Below are positions 11,938 to 24,571 of a DNA stretch of 64,000 nt, piece by piece. The DNA is from Dillenia suffruticosa (lineage: Eukaryota; Streptophyta; Magnoliopsida; Dilleniales; Dilleniaceae). The position numbers and the translations under genes are program-made. Each line of letters opens with the position of its first letter. The first letter of the stretch is position 1. The DNA lies in assembly GCA_033439265.1 (NCBI GenBank), contig JAVTVX010000011.1, positions 8,494,590-8,558,589 of the forward strand, read 5' to 3'. Below the pieces are notes generated by a model. It saw only the letters and a program-made list of their open reading frames with translations, made no database searches and was not told where the DNA came from.

Positions 11938-14303
11938 TGTTGACAAAATAAGTTTTGATGACGAGCAAATGATGGGCAAAAATGAGCACACGATGGATGT
12001 AATAAGTAGAATCATGAAAGATTAGTTTGAAAGATATTAGGATAACTTTAAGAATGATAAAATCCATATACATGAAACTTAGATCTAGAGTAGTCATCTC
12101 ACCCTCAAGCACACTTAAGCACAAATCAACTTACTAAGTTTAGAAAAACCTTTAACTTTAAATAGAATGTTAGGCCAGTTGGCTCATGTAGGAATATAGT
12201 AGACTCACCATCACCATTTGACTCATTCCAAAGGTACAAGTCGACTCATTCATTCTATTTAGTAGTAGAACTGAAATTCAAAGTCTCAATTGTCAAATAT
12301 GTAAAACACTAATGGTCAAAATGAAAAATAGGACACACCATTTACAGTTCAAGTTGACTTGCTACAGATCATAAGTCGACTAAAATCTTTGACACTTTGA
12401 AAGACTTGGGAAGAGCAAGTTGAGATATATGTGAGGCCACAGAGCACTCACATGCTAGGCCACAAGGTAGAGACACTAGGTATGCCATGGGCCACAACAT
12501 ATGTCATTAACATGGGCCAGACTCTAGAATCTAAGTCATGCACAATGCCAAATTGACTTACATGTTACCTGAAGTCAACTCACACACATGAGGACTTAGA
12601 AAAATAATCACAACATGAGCTACAACACATGTCACGACATCGGCCATAACATGAGCCACAACATACCATGACACTTGTCATGACATAGGCATGACACGAG
12701 CTACGACATGCCATGACACAAGCCATGGCACTAGCCATAACCCGAGACACAATATGCCATGACACGAGCCATGGCATTGGCCATGACACGAGCCATGGCA
12801 TTGGCCATGACACAGAGCATAGAGATAATGACACACAAGGCTGTGTCGATGCACCAAATATATTGAGTCGACACAACACATCTTAGGACATAGGCATCAG
12901 TTGACTCACCCTATACCCCAAGTCGACTCGCATGACTAGAACTTAGAAAATTTCTAAGTGAGTGCAAGCTTATGTTGACACAAGAAGATTATTATTTTGA
13001 CACAACATGTTCGAGATGTAGATTGGCACATAAGAAACTAGGATAAGCCAATTCACACTATAATATTATTTGATTTGCATGAAGGTTGCATGACACAGAA
13101 CACACAACTAGCCTTCATATATAAGAAAACCATGTTGCACTAGGCCAACTGAAATATAACCCAAGACAAAATGCACTAAACCAACTCAACACACTTTGTC
13201 AGTCGACGTACACATTGCACAATGAATATACTCATAAGCAAGACATGTAGAAGTCGACTAATCAAGAAATCTAAATCGACTCACACTAGACAAGGAGCAA
13301 AAATGACCAAGTCCTTCAAACTTGTGTCGATACACGAAAGAGTTTATGTTGATACAACTAAGCTCCATAGGTCAGAAGCTTAAGCAGAACTAGGAACAAG
13401 TCGACTTGGTGAGAAACAAAAGTTAACTTGCACAAGGAAATAAAGAGTAAAGCTTAAGTATAGAAAGGGCTATGTTAACATAAGAAAATGATTATCCCAA
13501 CACAATAAGAGATTTAAGTTCAAATTTCTGAATAGAATCGAAAGGTAGTCGACTCATTGCATAAAAGAAGTTAACTTACCCTATCCAGAAGCTTGTATAA
13601 TTCAAATATCAGTGAACTCATGAAGAAGAGGAAGTCAACTCACTGTGAGTAATGGCTAATTGATCAAAAAAGTTGTTTCAGCCATTAATGAAGTCCTAAC
13701 CACCCTCAATGACTACATATGTGCATTAAACGTTCTATAAAAGCTATATCATCAAGAATGGCTATAAATACAACATCAAATGAATATCAAATAGCTTTTG
13801 AATCATTTATTGTTCTCAAAAGGTTTAAAGATCTTCTATATTTTAAATTCTCTAAGTTGTATTTATTTGGACTAAAAAGTTCACATTTGAACTTTGAGAT
13901 TCAAGATTGTGTCTTCTATTTCGTTATTTTATCTTTGTGAAAGACTGAAAGAAGGGTTTCTTTTGGTCTGGGATTAGAGTGTGTTAGTGAAGACAACTTA
14001 GGGGTTGCTAGCACTTGTATAAGTTAGTGGTGAGTATTAAAGTGAAACACTTAGTGAGATCTAATTAGCATCTATACAAGTTAGTTGATTGTAATATTTC
14101 AGTTGAAAATAGTGGATTGGAAACTCTAGGTATAGTTTGAGAGTGGATATACATCATGAATGTGGAACCAGTATGAACAATTATGTCTAATCTTCTCTCT
14201 TTGCCATTTCTCATCTATCTTCTCATTTCATAAACTTCTAAAAAATCTAAAAAGTGCCAAACAATTTATTCATTCCTCTAAGTTGTTAGAATTTGGTCTT
14301 TCA
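11938..14303 (+). repeat. Solo LTR of a Ty1/copia (SIRE/Maximus-like) element, TSD TGATG
   Basis: Begins TGTTGACAAAATAAG and ends TTTCA, flanked by TGATG at 11933-11937 and again at 14304-14308. Length 2,366 bp, with no coding region. It holds a TATA-like GGCTATAAATACA near 13765, many GTCGAC-type palindromes from 12240 to 13640, and a 24-bp tandem repeat at 12757. A 20-base block at 13647-13666 recurs exactly, inverted, in the tandem array at 34698-34717, so the array carries a related LTR on the minus strand. The SIRE-like label is by resemblance of the LTR start. Confidence 0.8.
12593..12830. repeat. Degenerate 24-bp tandem repeat inside the solo LTR
   Basis: Two perfect 24-bp units lie at 12757-12780 and 12781-12804, built from CATGACACGAGCC and ATGGCATTGG. 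A partial unit follows, and diverged units extend left to about 12593. A His/Trp/Cys-rich open frame on the minus strand is a product of this repeat. Confidence 0.75.
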
Positions 14304-14308
14304 TGATG

Positions 14309-14900
14309 AAAAGATTCAGAAACACTGATATGTGGACTACAATGAGACCATATCCAAGCTAGGACAAATCGGTTCCTTAAGGGACTATCAAAAGGAATTT
14401 GAAAAGTTGTCCACTCGAGTCAAGTTGCGAGAGAACTCTTATCGATACCTTTGTTGCTAGACTTAAGCATGAGTTAGCAACTGAAGGTAAAGCTTCAACG
14501 ACCTAAGCTTTTGAAAGGGGCTTGGGAGATTGCTCACCTCAAAGATAACCTACTGTAGGACATTAGAAGGATTGCCAAGATCCAGAGTGCAAAAATAATT
14601 GACAGTTTAGTGCCTATACAACACAATGCACCAAGGGCTTTTGGCATCGTAACTATGAGTCCAAGTAGGCCAACTAAACCCAAACCTTACTCCAATGTAT
14701 CAAAAGACTTTCCTATGCAAAGATGGAGGCAAGGTATGTAAAATGTCTTTGCTACAACCATGATGAAAAGCTCATGCCTGAACACAAGTGCAAGGTACCA
14801 CAGATTTACATAGTCGAGCCCGTGAGTGACGAGGAGATTGAGCCAGAAGATGATCTAACCTATCATGAGTCTTATCCCCACGAAAATGTGGCTTAAGAGG
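14309..14900 (+). pseudogene. gypsy A gag, 3' part with damaged zinc knuckle
   Basis: Resumes the interrupted gag with YVDYNETISKLGQIGSLRDY and QKEFEKLSTRV. A CCHC-type knuckle follows at about 14744-14791. Its second cysteine is a histidine codon at 14759, so the knuckle is probably non-functional. A frame change is needed near 14440 and stops are present. An acidic tract (EPVSDEEIEPEDD) follows, as is usual before the protease. Confidence 0.7.
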
Positions 14901-14929
14901 AGTAGATTCATGATGAGGATCCATTGATT

Positions 14930-15420
14930 TCCATCTACGCATTGGCTGGTATCTAAGAGCCAAGGACAATTCACACACAAACATACACCGGCAAGAGGGA
15001 AATAACCATCTTATTTTATAACGGTTCTGCATTCAACTTTATCAATCCTAAGGTAGCCAAATCCTTAGGACTGTCCATGTAAAAGGTGAAATAATTCAAG
15101 GTTAGATTAATAAATGGTGAAAAGTTAAAGTGTTTGAGCTCTATAGGAGTGTTAACCTATGGATCCAAGGAATGGAACTAGCGGTAGATTTCTATTCCCT
15201 ACTATTAGTCGGACTGGATATTGTCTTAGGAGTGTAATGGTTTGAGAAGTTAGGCCAAAATATTGCTGATTACAAAATACAGGTGATGGGGTTTTTGTAC
15301 AATTGTCAGTGGATCAAACTCAAAGTGGACAACTGCACAATGATCAAAGGCGTAGAGATAGCAGACATGTAGCCCATTGTCAAGAAATAAGGACAGATTT
15401 GCCATCCAAATTTCCCCACA
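14930..15420 (+). pseudogene. gypsy A aspartic protease, inactive
   Basis: LISIYALAGI precedes REITILFYNGSAFNFINP. The catalytic D-S/T-G is here N-G because codon 15020-15022 is AAC, a single-base change from an aspartate codon. PKVAKSLGLSM follows as in plant gypsy proteases. Downstream, frame breaks and stops continue toward the RT. Confidence 0.65.
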
Positions 15421-15479
15421 ACTAGTAGCTAAGGAAACGACTAAGGAGGACTCCTAATGTAGTAAGGAAGACTCCCTTA

Positions 15480-16017
15480 TCCACCAAGACATCAAGACTC
15501 TTTTGGATAAGTACAAGCGAGTCATTTTGAAACCAAAGTCCTTACCACCTACAATGGACTTTGATCACTCAATCATCCCCAAAGACAAGTCCAAATCCAT
15601 TAATGTATGATACTATTGGTATGCACAATACCAGAAGGAAGATGTTCGAAATTGGTTTGATCTACCAAGAAAAAGTCATTTTTCTAGCCCGGTTCTACAT
15701 GTCAAAAAGAAGGATGGATCGTGGAGGCTTTGCACTAACTACCAAGCATTGAACAAGCCAACTATCAATGATAGGTTATCTATCCCTACCATTGATGATA
15801 TGTTCGACGTGCTAGGACAGGCAAACTACTTTTCAAAGCTAGATCTAAGAGTCAGATACCACCAGATCTGAGTCAAGGAAGCGGATGCACACTAAACAAC
15901 CTTTCACACACATAATGGCCATTATGAGTACCTTGTCATGCCTTTTGGACTGTACAATGCACCAAGCACTTTACAAACTTGCATGAATGAGCTTTTTAGG
16001 CCAAAGTTAAGGAAGTT
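15480..16017 (+). pseudogene. gypsy A reverse transcriptase, N-terminal part
   Basis: Recognisable RT landmarks are [50 protein letters not shown] and [16 protein letters not shown], spread over more than one frame with stops. The track is cut at 16017 by a 3.1-kb solo LTR and continues at 19152. Confidence 0.8.
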
Positions 16018-19000
16018 TGTAACACCATTTTTTGGTAATTGTGTATCATGTACCCTCATAGTTATATATATATATATATATATATATATTGAATATTCTT
16101 TTGAGACATCTAAAATAAAAATTTAATTTTCTATTATTTATTTTGAGTTTTCTTTCAAAATCGTTGAAACCGAAATTTTATCGATAAACCGAAAATCCGC
16201 TCGGCAAGTGCCGACAAGGCCTAAAGAAGTCAAAAATTGTTAAGAGAAGACCTATATAATTAAATAGAGATATTTAAATGAAATTTCACATATATTAAGA
16301 AATTATGAACAAAATTTCATAGGAACCAAAAATGCAATTTGTTAAAAGTTAGGGTTTAAATGTAATTAAGGAAAGTTGAGGGATTTGGTTGCAAACCACT
16401 CAAAGATGGATAATTGGAGCCAAATGATTGGTCAAGAGAGTAGCAAGTTTGGTTAGTGGCCACCTAAACTCATTCCACCAAGGAAAAATCTCATTGGTTG
16501 AACAATACTTGCATGAATTCTCATTGGTTGGTCAAAAACCCCTCTCTTTGTGCTTGGAATCCATCATGAACGAAATTGACACAAAGGAGGTGCATGAAAG
16601 TAGCTTGTAAGCAATCCTGTATAGGAGAAAGACTTAGGACAAGTGTAGAGTAAAGATCTTGCATGGAAACGGATCAATGATCAAAAGTTTTGCTAGGTTT
16701 GCATAAATGAGTTGTTTGAAGCATTGAATCTCATTTTCTTCTCAATATTCACCCTCTTGGCAGTGAGTTTTAGTGTAGGAAGTGAGAATTTCTTGAATTC
16801 ATCCAAGTACTTGAGATTTTGAAGAGATAAGGAAAACCTTTGGTTGATAGGATTTTAATTGTTTAGATAGTATTAGTATGATGTAGATGTTTTTTTTTAT
16901 AGTTATATTAATGTATATGTGTTTGCAAGAAGTGGCAATCAAGTGCTAAAGGATGGTGTTGATGATGAATAATTGGATGTCAAAATCTTATTAAAAAGAT
17001 AATACATTCTTCTTTGAGTATACATTGGATTAGATTGGTTCCATAAAGTAGATTTGTTCAAGTAAGCTAGCATGGTTAGCAAGCTTAGTAATTCCATGAT
17101 ATCTTATTCTGTGATAATCGAAATTTAGATTCGTTTGTTTCTAGTAAACCTAGACTCCTTAAGCTTTAAAATAAGGTATAGTGCGAAAATTTCCATTAAA
17201 AATGTGATTTATAGTGATTTTGGAAAAGGACAGCAAAATGATATGTTCTGTTTTTCATCCTCTGTGCACGACCAGTATGTTGTATAATTTTTTAAAATAT
17301 TTTCTGTACAAAATTTAGAGAAACTTAAAATACCAAAATTTTAGCTCTCAGTTGTATTTTTAAAATGAGCTAAAATTCACTTGAATCGAAGTAGTATGCA
17401 AGAAGTTATGGTATTTTTACTGAAACTATACAGAGCATAATTTAGAACTAGAACTGAGGCTAAAATAAACTTTTATAAAATTCTGCACTTAGAATTAAAG
17501 GCAATACTGAACATAAAAGTTGTAGGGCTGTTACTTATCTTTTAGTAGAACTTGGAAACATGTATATCGGAGATGTATATACTGAGATATGAATTTTTTA
17601 CCAAAATTACGTAAATTTCGTTATATAAGTACGAATTGTATTAAAGATAGATTTTTATAAATTTGTGTAGAAGGAATTTGGAGATGAGGTGAACATGAAA
17701 AATGTAGATATATGTCTTACCTGTAATTTGTAATTTGAATCATTCGAATCCAATTTATATAGAGAAAATTATGATATTTTTCCTAAGACTACGCAAGAGT
17801 AAAACTTGAAAATCCAAAATTTTATTAAAAGAAATAAGGGGATTGATATATATATGTTATTGTCTTAGGAGTAGATAACTATACTGTACTCAAGGGTTGA
17901 TTCAGTTGAGGATCGAGATTTTAGGGTAATGGAGTACCCTTCCCGTACAAGTGAGTGGATCTTACTATTGTCATGTAATTAATGAGCAAAATCATATTTT
18001 ATCGTTTTTAAAACATGATTTGTGAAATAATTGTAAAATGGCTTTGGTAACATATTTTGTGATAAATGAAGTATTCCAAAATTTCAAAATATGCATCCAT
18101 GAATTTTAATGAGAAATATATGTGTCATGTTTTAAATCATCAAATGTACTTTGATGATATATGCAATAGTATACTATATTGAATTTTCATGATTTTCTTC
18201 GACATATATGGCACGGTTGGTTTATTGATAGTTTTGATATGAGACTAGGTACTCAGGCATTATTACCTGAATCCCCTTGATCGTGGATCGGGGATATGAT
18301 ATGATAGGCATCGTCCCACGCAGACTCGTTTCGTATGTTATAGTAGACCCGTCTTGTTATATAGATTATCACATGTTTGTGATATCTCGAGACGCAGACA
18401 CTCCACATGGTTTTGTGGCGTGTATACGATACTATATTTTGGACTAGCCAAGTTGAATCGAAAGGGAAAGACCGAATGACATTTTAGTCTAGTACTTGGG
18501 GAGGCCCGACGCCAACACCAAGGTTTTGGGGTTGTTTTCCGTTTACATACAAAAACCCTTGGTGGCTCGCATTAGTTGAGGTAAACCTTTGCCTAGAATA
18601 TGATTTGACAGGATCCTACAATTTATGACATGAGATTTTGGATGCATATGTTTATATTGGATGGAAAACTATGTTAAAATTGTTATGATTTGATAATATG
18701 TTTTGCATTGATATATATGACTTTGACACTCCATCCTTATCTCACTTATTAATTACATGTCACAGATTTCTTACTCATTGAGTATTTGATTATACTCACC
18801 CCTCAATATTTTTAAATTTATACAGAGCTAGTTATGGAGAGACACGTTGACTTATTTCGACGTACGTAGTATTGGAGATCGCTTACGGTAATCATCTTTT
18901 GCTATATTTTGAGAATATTAGTTGATCATGTCAGGTTGACTGTATGAAATCAAAAAACTTTCATTTGTACAATATATATATATATATATATATATATTTG

Positions 19001-19151
19001 AGGACTTTGTATTTTAAATACTAATAAAATATTTGTAACTAAAATTCTGATTAGCCTTGCGTTATCTTGAGAATACGTGGCCGGGTTGGGCCTGTGTCCG
19101 AGATAAGGGGTGACTGTTCACAACCTCTGGATCACGGATCAGGACGTGACA
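16018..19151 (+). repeat. Solo LTR of a gypsy-type element, TSD AAGTT
   Basis: Begins TGTAACACC and ends GGACGTGACA, flanked by AAGTT at 16013-16017 and 19152-19156. Length 3,134 bp, with no internal coding region. It shares the TGTAACACC start with LTR-B at 21359, and a block with ACTCCA followed by GAGTAT and ACTCACCC, so the two families are related. Two TA microsatellites lie at 16063-16089 and 18972-18997. The long LTR fits Tekay/Del-like chromoviruses, as an inference. Confidence 0.85.
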
Positions 19152-19960
19152 AAGTTTGTATTGGTTTTCTTTAATAACATTTTGATCTACTAAAAAACTT
19201 GGGAAGACTACATCAAACACTTGGAATTTGTGATGAAACCCTAGTTGAGAATCACTTTTTCATTAAGACATCCAAATGCATTTTAAGCAAGCAAAGGTTG
19301 AGTATCTTGGTCATATAATCTCAATGGATGATGTCAAGGTTGATGCAAAAAAGGTGGAAGAAATGCAAACATAGCTAAAGCCAAAACTCTAATACAACTT
19401 AGAGATTTTCTTGGTTTAAACGGGTACTATCGCAAATTTGTCGAGAACTATGGCAATATTGTGAGACCTCTGATCAATATGATTTAGAAGGATGCTTTTT
19501 CATGGAGTGAGACTAGCAATGAAGCCTTTAAGAAGCTGAAAACAGCCATGACATAGATCCCAATCCTTGTCATACCTAATTTTGTAAAGGAGTTTGAAAT
19601 CCACTTGGATACAAGCTTTATTGGTATAGGAGTTGTCTTAGTTCAAAAGGGAAGTTTCATATCCTATCTTAGCAAGGCTTTGAGTGGGCAAAAGAAAGCT
19701 TGGTCAGTAGTATGTAAGAGAGATGTTTGCCATCATAGAAATTGTCCACATTTGGAGGCCTTACTTGTTAGAAAGGAGATTCAAAATTATCACCGACCAG
19801 CAACCCTTGAGAGCTTTATTGGAGTAGAAAATAACCACCCACAATAGCAAAAGTGGGTAGCCAAACTATAAGGCTATGAGTTTGAAGTTGTCTACAAACC
19901 GAGAAGAGAAAGTATAGTGGCTGATGCCCTATCTCTTCAAGACAATTGTAAAGTTTTCAT
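19152..19960 (+). pseudogene. gypsy A RT C-terminal part and RNase H, catalytic residues lost
   Basis: RT resumes with KFVLVFFNNILIY. The family has two catalytic aspartates where N-N is encoded at 19173-19178. It then reads [10 protein letters not shown] and FSWSETSNEAFKKLK. RNase H follows from about 19590: FEIHLDTSFIGIGVVLVQKG, ISYLSKALS, LESFIGVENN, and a final VVYKPRRESIVADALS. Several stops and frame changes interrupt it. Confidence 0.8.
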
Positions 19961-20099
19961 GGCGATTTTCGTACTAGCATGAAAGATTTGGGAAGAAATC
20001 AAAATTGCCATCCACCATGATAATCACAGTCGTGCAATGATTGAAAAATTGGATGCAGGAGATAAAGATGTTAGTGACTATGAGTAGAAAATGGCCTAT

Positions 20100-21358
20100 T
20101 AACCTTAAGAGGCCGTGTTTATGTCCTTAAAGTTGGAAACTTATGGCAACAAGTCCTAAATAACCTTCACATTTCAAGAGGAGTTCATAATGGTATACTT
20201 AGGACTCATATGTAGATTTTCAAGTTGTTTGCTTGGGAAGGGATGATGCATGATGTGAGAGCTCATGGTCTACTACAACCTTTGCCAATTCCAAGCAAGG
20301 TTTGGGAAGATGTCACCATGGATATCATGGAAGGACTACCGACAAGCAATGGTCATTGCAACATCTTTGTTGTTGTAGATTGATTGTACAACTATGCTCA
20401 CTTTGTTCAAATTATCCAACATTATGCAACAAAGACAATTGCTAAGCTCCATGTAGATTATGTCACGAAGTTACATGGGGTGCCAAGGAGCATAGTCATG
20501 GACTGAGATAGTAATTTCATTTCTTGAGCAACTTTTGTAGGGAGTTCTTTAAGATGTAAGGTACTACTTTGACAAGAAGTTTGGCTTACTACCCTCAAAC
20601 TGAGGGCCAAACCGAGGTTACTAACTGGATTTTAGAGCAATATTTAAGAAACTTTGTCCACTACAGCACTCGAAAGTAGGAAGAGTACTTGCCTTGGGCT
20701 GAATATTGGTATAATACTAGCTACCATTCAGCCATAAATATAACTCCATTTCATTCTTTGTATGTGAGACTTATTATTGGTTTTACCTTCCTATATTGAG
20801 GAGGCCATAACCAATGATTTGGTTGACATGGATTTAAGGACCCGAGATGAGATTTTAGCATATCTAAAGGTTAATTTACAGAAAGCCCAAGCAATGATGA
20901 AATGTATGCATGACAAGAATAGCCCACAAGAAGAGTTCGAAGTTGGAGATGGGGTTTACTTTCGGTATTCCCTTAAAAACAAGTGTAGAAAGTTTAAAAG
21001 AGCACTTTGAAAACTTTTAGCAAAGTTCTTTAGACCATTCCAAATCATTGCTAAGTATGGAAGTCTTGCTTGCATGCTAGATCTACCATCAAATTTCCAC
21101 ATACACCGTGATTTTCATGTGAGTTGGCTAAAGAGAAAAGTTGGAGACCCTAGAAGAATCATCACAACCCTACTTGAAATTGATGAAGATAAGAATGCAT
21201 TGCTAATACCCAAAGATATTCTAAGTAATTGAGCAATCAGACATGGAGATCAAAAAATGTTTAAAGTTCTTGTGAAGTGGAAAGATCTTGGAGAAGAAGA
21301 TGCCATGTGAAATGACGTGCGTCACTAAAATTGAACCTATCCTACTTTCGACCTTGAG
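20100..21358 (+). pseudogene. gypsy A integrase and chromodomain remnant
   Basis: The track reads ISRGVHNGIL, then MMHDVRAHGLLQPLPIPS. The stretch that should contain the two zinc-binding cysteines is deleted between DVR and LLQPLP. The core follows with WEDVTMDIMEGLPTS and HGVPRSIVMD, each with nearby stops. The C-terminal part DLRTRDEILAYLKVNLQKAQ and LPSNFHIHRDFHVSWLK is followed by a chromodomain-like KVLVKWKDLGEEDAM near 21262-21310. The reading ends with FDLE at 21347-21358, where gypsy B has inserted. Confidence 0.75.
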
Positions 21359-21644
21359 TGTAACACCGACACTGTGGTGTCCGTAATAGTGTACTATTCT
21401 TGAAAATATACATAAATAAATATTCTTCAATCTATATATATATATGTGTGGAGAGAAATTTTATTTATTTATATTAATTTTTGATTTTGGGGTATTTAAA
21501 TTGAATTTTTGATATATTTTAAATTTTACCGTATCCACGAATTTTAATGTAAAATGAATATATATATATATATATATATATATTCAACCATTTATTAAAT
21601 TTTTTTATTATTTATTTACAAATTTAATTATTTATAAAAAGAAA

Positions 21645-21675
<31 letters not shown>

Positions 21676-24269
21676 GAGTTAAAAAAAAACACAACAGAAG
21701 AGTGCTGCGTTTTGAGCCAAAATGCAGCACCCCCACCCAAATTAGATTAGGGCTTTTAGCCTTAATCTCTCTCTCTCTCTCCGCCTTTTCCCCTTCCCGT
21801 GACTTGCTGCCCTCCCTCGCCCGAGTTTGCTGCTCTCCTCTACAGCGCACCACCACCACCATCCTCTTCTTCTTCTCTCCCTCTCTACTTCTCTCACTCT
21901 CCCTTTCTCCCTCTCGCTGTTGCTCTCTCTCTACCTTCGCCACACGCACAGCGCGCTCTCCCTCTCCTTCACCACCCTCCGCCGCTCTCTCCACCGCTGC
22001 TCCTCCCTCCCTCGCGAGCGCGCGCCTTAGCCCGTGAGTACGCCAACCAGCAAGCCCACCAGCCTACGAGCCCGCGATAGCCCACAAGCCCGTGACAACC
22101 CGTGAGCCCATGATCTATTCTCTCCTTTGAGAGCTCTCCTGCACGTGTGCCCCCTTGCTATAACCCCAGCTGAAGCCCAAACCGCAGTCATCAACCGACC
22201 CCCGAACCCTAGTTCGCAGTTTCTTCACTGCAGGTAACGGCTGCGTTGGTTGTAGTTCTAGGGTTTGGTGCTTAGAATTTGAGTTAGTTGCTAACATAGT
22301 TTCAAATGTAGAAATATTATAGGTTTAAGGTCAATTCGACTGGCGAACGAAACTTAGGTCTGAGATCCGAGGAACCCTAGGTGAGAGAAATGCAATCACT
22401 TCAATATTTGAATTGATTTTGTCGAATTTAGGTTGAATTTAGAATCGGAAGCTATATTCATATATATTCTAAAATATGTTTAATTCGAGAAAAATTAGAA
22501 AAAATAAGAAATATTAGAAATTTGATCATTTATGAGCCATATGATTCGAAATTTATGAAAGAGGAATCTATAAAGGAGATTGTGTAAATTTAGGATTGTA
22601 TTAAATTGAAAAGAAAAAATGAAAATCCCTTATTAGATTTTTGTTTGATATTAAATTATGATAACTTGATTAGGGAAATCTTTTTGGAGATTTGAGAAGT
22701 CAAATTGGATTTATTTTGAAAATAAGGAGTGACTACCTCCCTAGAAAATGTGAGTGAAACTTTAATCTCTTCATGAAATAGTAAAATTTGTTTCTACTGT
22801 GTTTTACATAAAATATATTTTCGATATGCATGGACTCAACATATGATATTAAATTTCAAAACTTGTTTTGTGACATTTGAAGTGTCGTAAATTTATATTT
22901 CCAATGACTATGCATCCATAATTTGAAATGAAATGATATTGTGCCATTATTTGAGATCCAGATATGTTTTCTATTCTACCGTCGCATTGACATGGATTTG
23001 AAATGATTTGATGATTGTATTGGCACATGGATTTAAAATATTTTGATGATTTGTATGGGCCGGATGCCCATTTGTGATGAGATGATCTGTATGGGCCGGG
23101 TACCCACTTGTGATGAGATGATATTTTTTGATAAATTTCGTAGGTACAAAAGACGTTTGTAGAGGTACCGGGTTGCCCGGATACGTTTCTGCAGGAGGTA
23201 TCCACAAACGTCATATGTCTAATGGCTATAGGAGCGGCCGGTTGAACCCACGTAAGGAATAGGACATGTGTGACGCTACCGTCTAGTACCGGACGGGGTC
23301 CCATATACGATGATGAGCTAACTCCAGCAAACTCATGGTCAACGTCGGGGTAGAGAGCAACTTTTGAATTTTATACATAATAAAACCCCCGAGACGTCTA
23401 TTCTTAGTCATGGTTGACCTCTGCCAGGATCATTTTTGGTTTCCTCTAATAATACTTGATTTTGAATGGATACATATATGCTTAATATCGTGTGATTGGT
23501 CAGATGATTTCAAATTACTAAACATATCATGTTTTACTGTGAAATGTAAATTATTGCTACCATAATGTTGTTTGACACTCCAATAGTTCACCCACACTAT
23601 TTATGCTCGATATTAATCCCCTCACTTACTGAGTATCTTTCTTGATACTCACCCTTCTTCTTACCTTCCTCAAACAAGATTATTGTGATAGAGCGACGTT
23701 ACATGCTTTAGAGGTTTTCGTAGCATATTGGTGGATTCGGTATTCACGACGGTGAGATTTAATTCAAATAAAAATTTGAAATCTCTATTTTATTTCGACC
23801 CTGCGAGGTCATGATATTGAGATCTGTAGTTAGCCATATCATTTATATGAGATGACTGTATAAATTATGGATATTGTTTGGGAAACTTCCACATTTTACT
23901 TGCATTGAGCACCTGTAAGTATTTAAAAATTTTTTCTTGGGAAATTGTTGTATATTGTATAATCTTTAGACCTGCTCGGTGTGTCGACTACTCATACTCT
24001 AGTTGGACATGACAGTAGAGGTCTGTGACTAGGACTGTAGTAATTAAAAAGCCTTGCATTGTCCTAATTATCTGCTATGATTTGGTTCATTGTCTTGAGG
24101 TCGGGATGACCATTTTATTTGATTGACAGGATGGTTGTGAATTATACAGGTCAAATTGTACTTGGGAGACCTCCGAAATATAAGGAGGTTGTGCCCGATT
24201 TTATGTAAAAATACAGCCGGCATCTAGGGTAACGGGCGGCTGCTTACGATCCCGATTCGGGGAGTGATA
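21359..24269 (+). repeat. Left LTR of gypsy B
   Basis: Begins TGTAACACCGACACTG and ends near GGGGAGTGATA, where a canonical end would be CA. A TA microsatellite lies at 21559-21583, a CT-rich leader at 21765-21990, and a conserved hairpin at 21702-21730. The leader's Ser/Pro-rich open frames are products of the CT-rich composition. Confidence 0.8.
21702..21730 (+). other. Conserved hairpin in LTR-B
   Basis: GTGCTGCGTTTTG pairs with CAAAATGCAGCAC around a 3-nt loop (13-bp stem, one G-T pair). The right LTR keeps the core at 29512-29532, TGCGTTTTG with CAAAACGCA. It lies just before the CT-rich leader and could be a transcript structure. Confidence 0.5.
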
Positions 24270-24276
24270 GTTCTAT

Positions 24277-24289
24277 TGGTATTAAAGTG
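24277..24289 (+). other. Primer-binding site of gypsy B (tRNA-iMet type, decayed)
   Basis: TTGGTATTAAAGT resembles the common plant primer site that starts TGGTATCAGAGC. It lies a few bases after the left LTR. Confidence 0.6.
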
Positions 24290-24571
24290 TCTAGATTGGA
24301 GAAAAGATAGTAATGAAAAATTTTCTCAAGTACAGTTAAAAGCCCTCAATGTATTAGAGAGTTTCATACAATCATTTAAAGTCCTATATATGGCCATAGG
24401 CATATAAATTCATCCATTTTAGGGGGTTGGATACATGATGCATCTAACTTATTATTTCGCATTCAAATGCCTTGATTCATAACTCAAATTCTTTTCGGGG
24501 GGTTAGTTACTAATAACTAACCCTAATTCTTAATTTCTACCTAATTAAAAAGATGCTCTTTTTATAAAATT

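Larger units (their letters stand above)
10127..21358 (+). mobile_element. Ty3/gypsy element A (chromovirus type), degenerate, with nested insertions
   Basis: Left LTR 10127-11255, then gag, zinc knuckle, protease, RT, RNase H, integrase and chromodomain remnant in the gypsy order. The coding track is interrupted by a solo LTR at 11938-14303 and another at 16018-19151, and it stops at the residues FDLE where gypsy B inserted at 21359. The protein reads continuously across each insertion once the insert and one target duplication are ignored, which proves nesting. Its right LTR is not in the window after 21359. Many stops and frameshifts show it is dead. Confidence 0.85.

Noticed and set aside
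12580-12881. Minus-strand open frames rich in Cys, His and Trp repeats
   Set aside because: They are translations of the 24-bp tandem repeat inside a solo LTR and lie in two overlapping frames.
21632-22080. Ser/Pro-rich and Arg/Glu-rich open frames on both strands
   Set aside because: They come from the CT-rich leader of LTR-B; the right LTR (29609-30144) gives different frames from the same region.
22849-23304. 151-codon minus-strand open frame, with relatives at 30814, 39194 and 47574
   Set aside because: Antisense inside the LTR-B sequence, no domain; conservation reflects the repeat, not coding selection.
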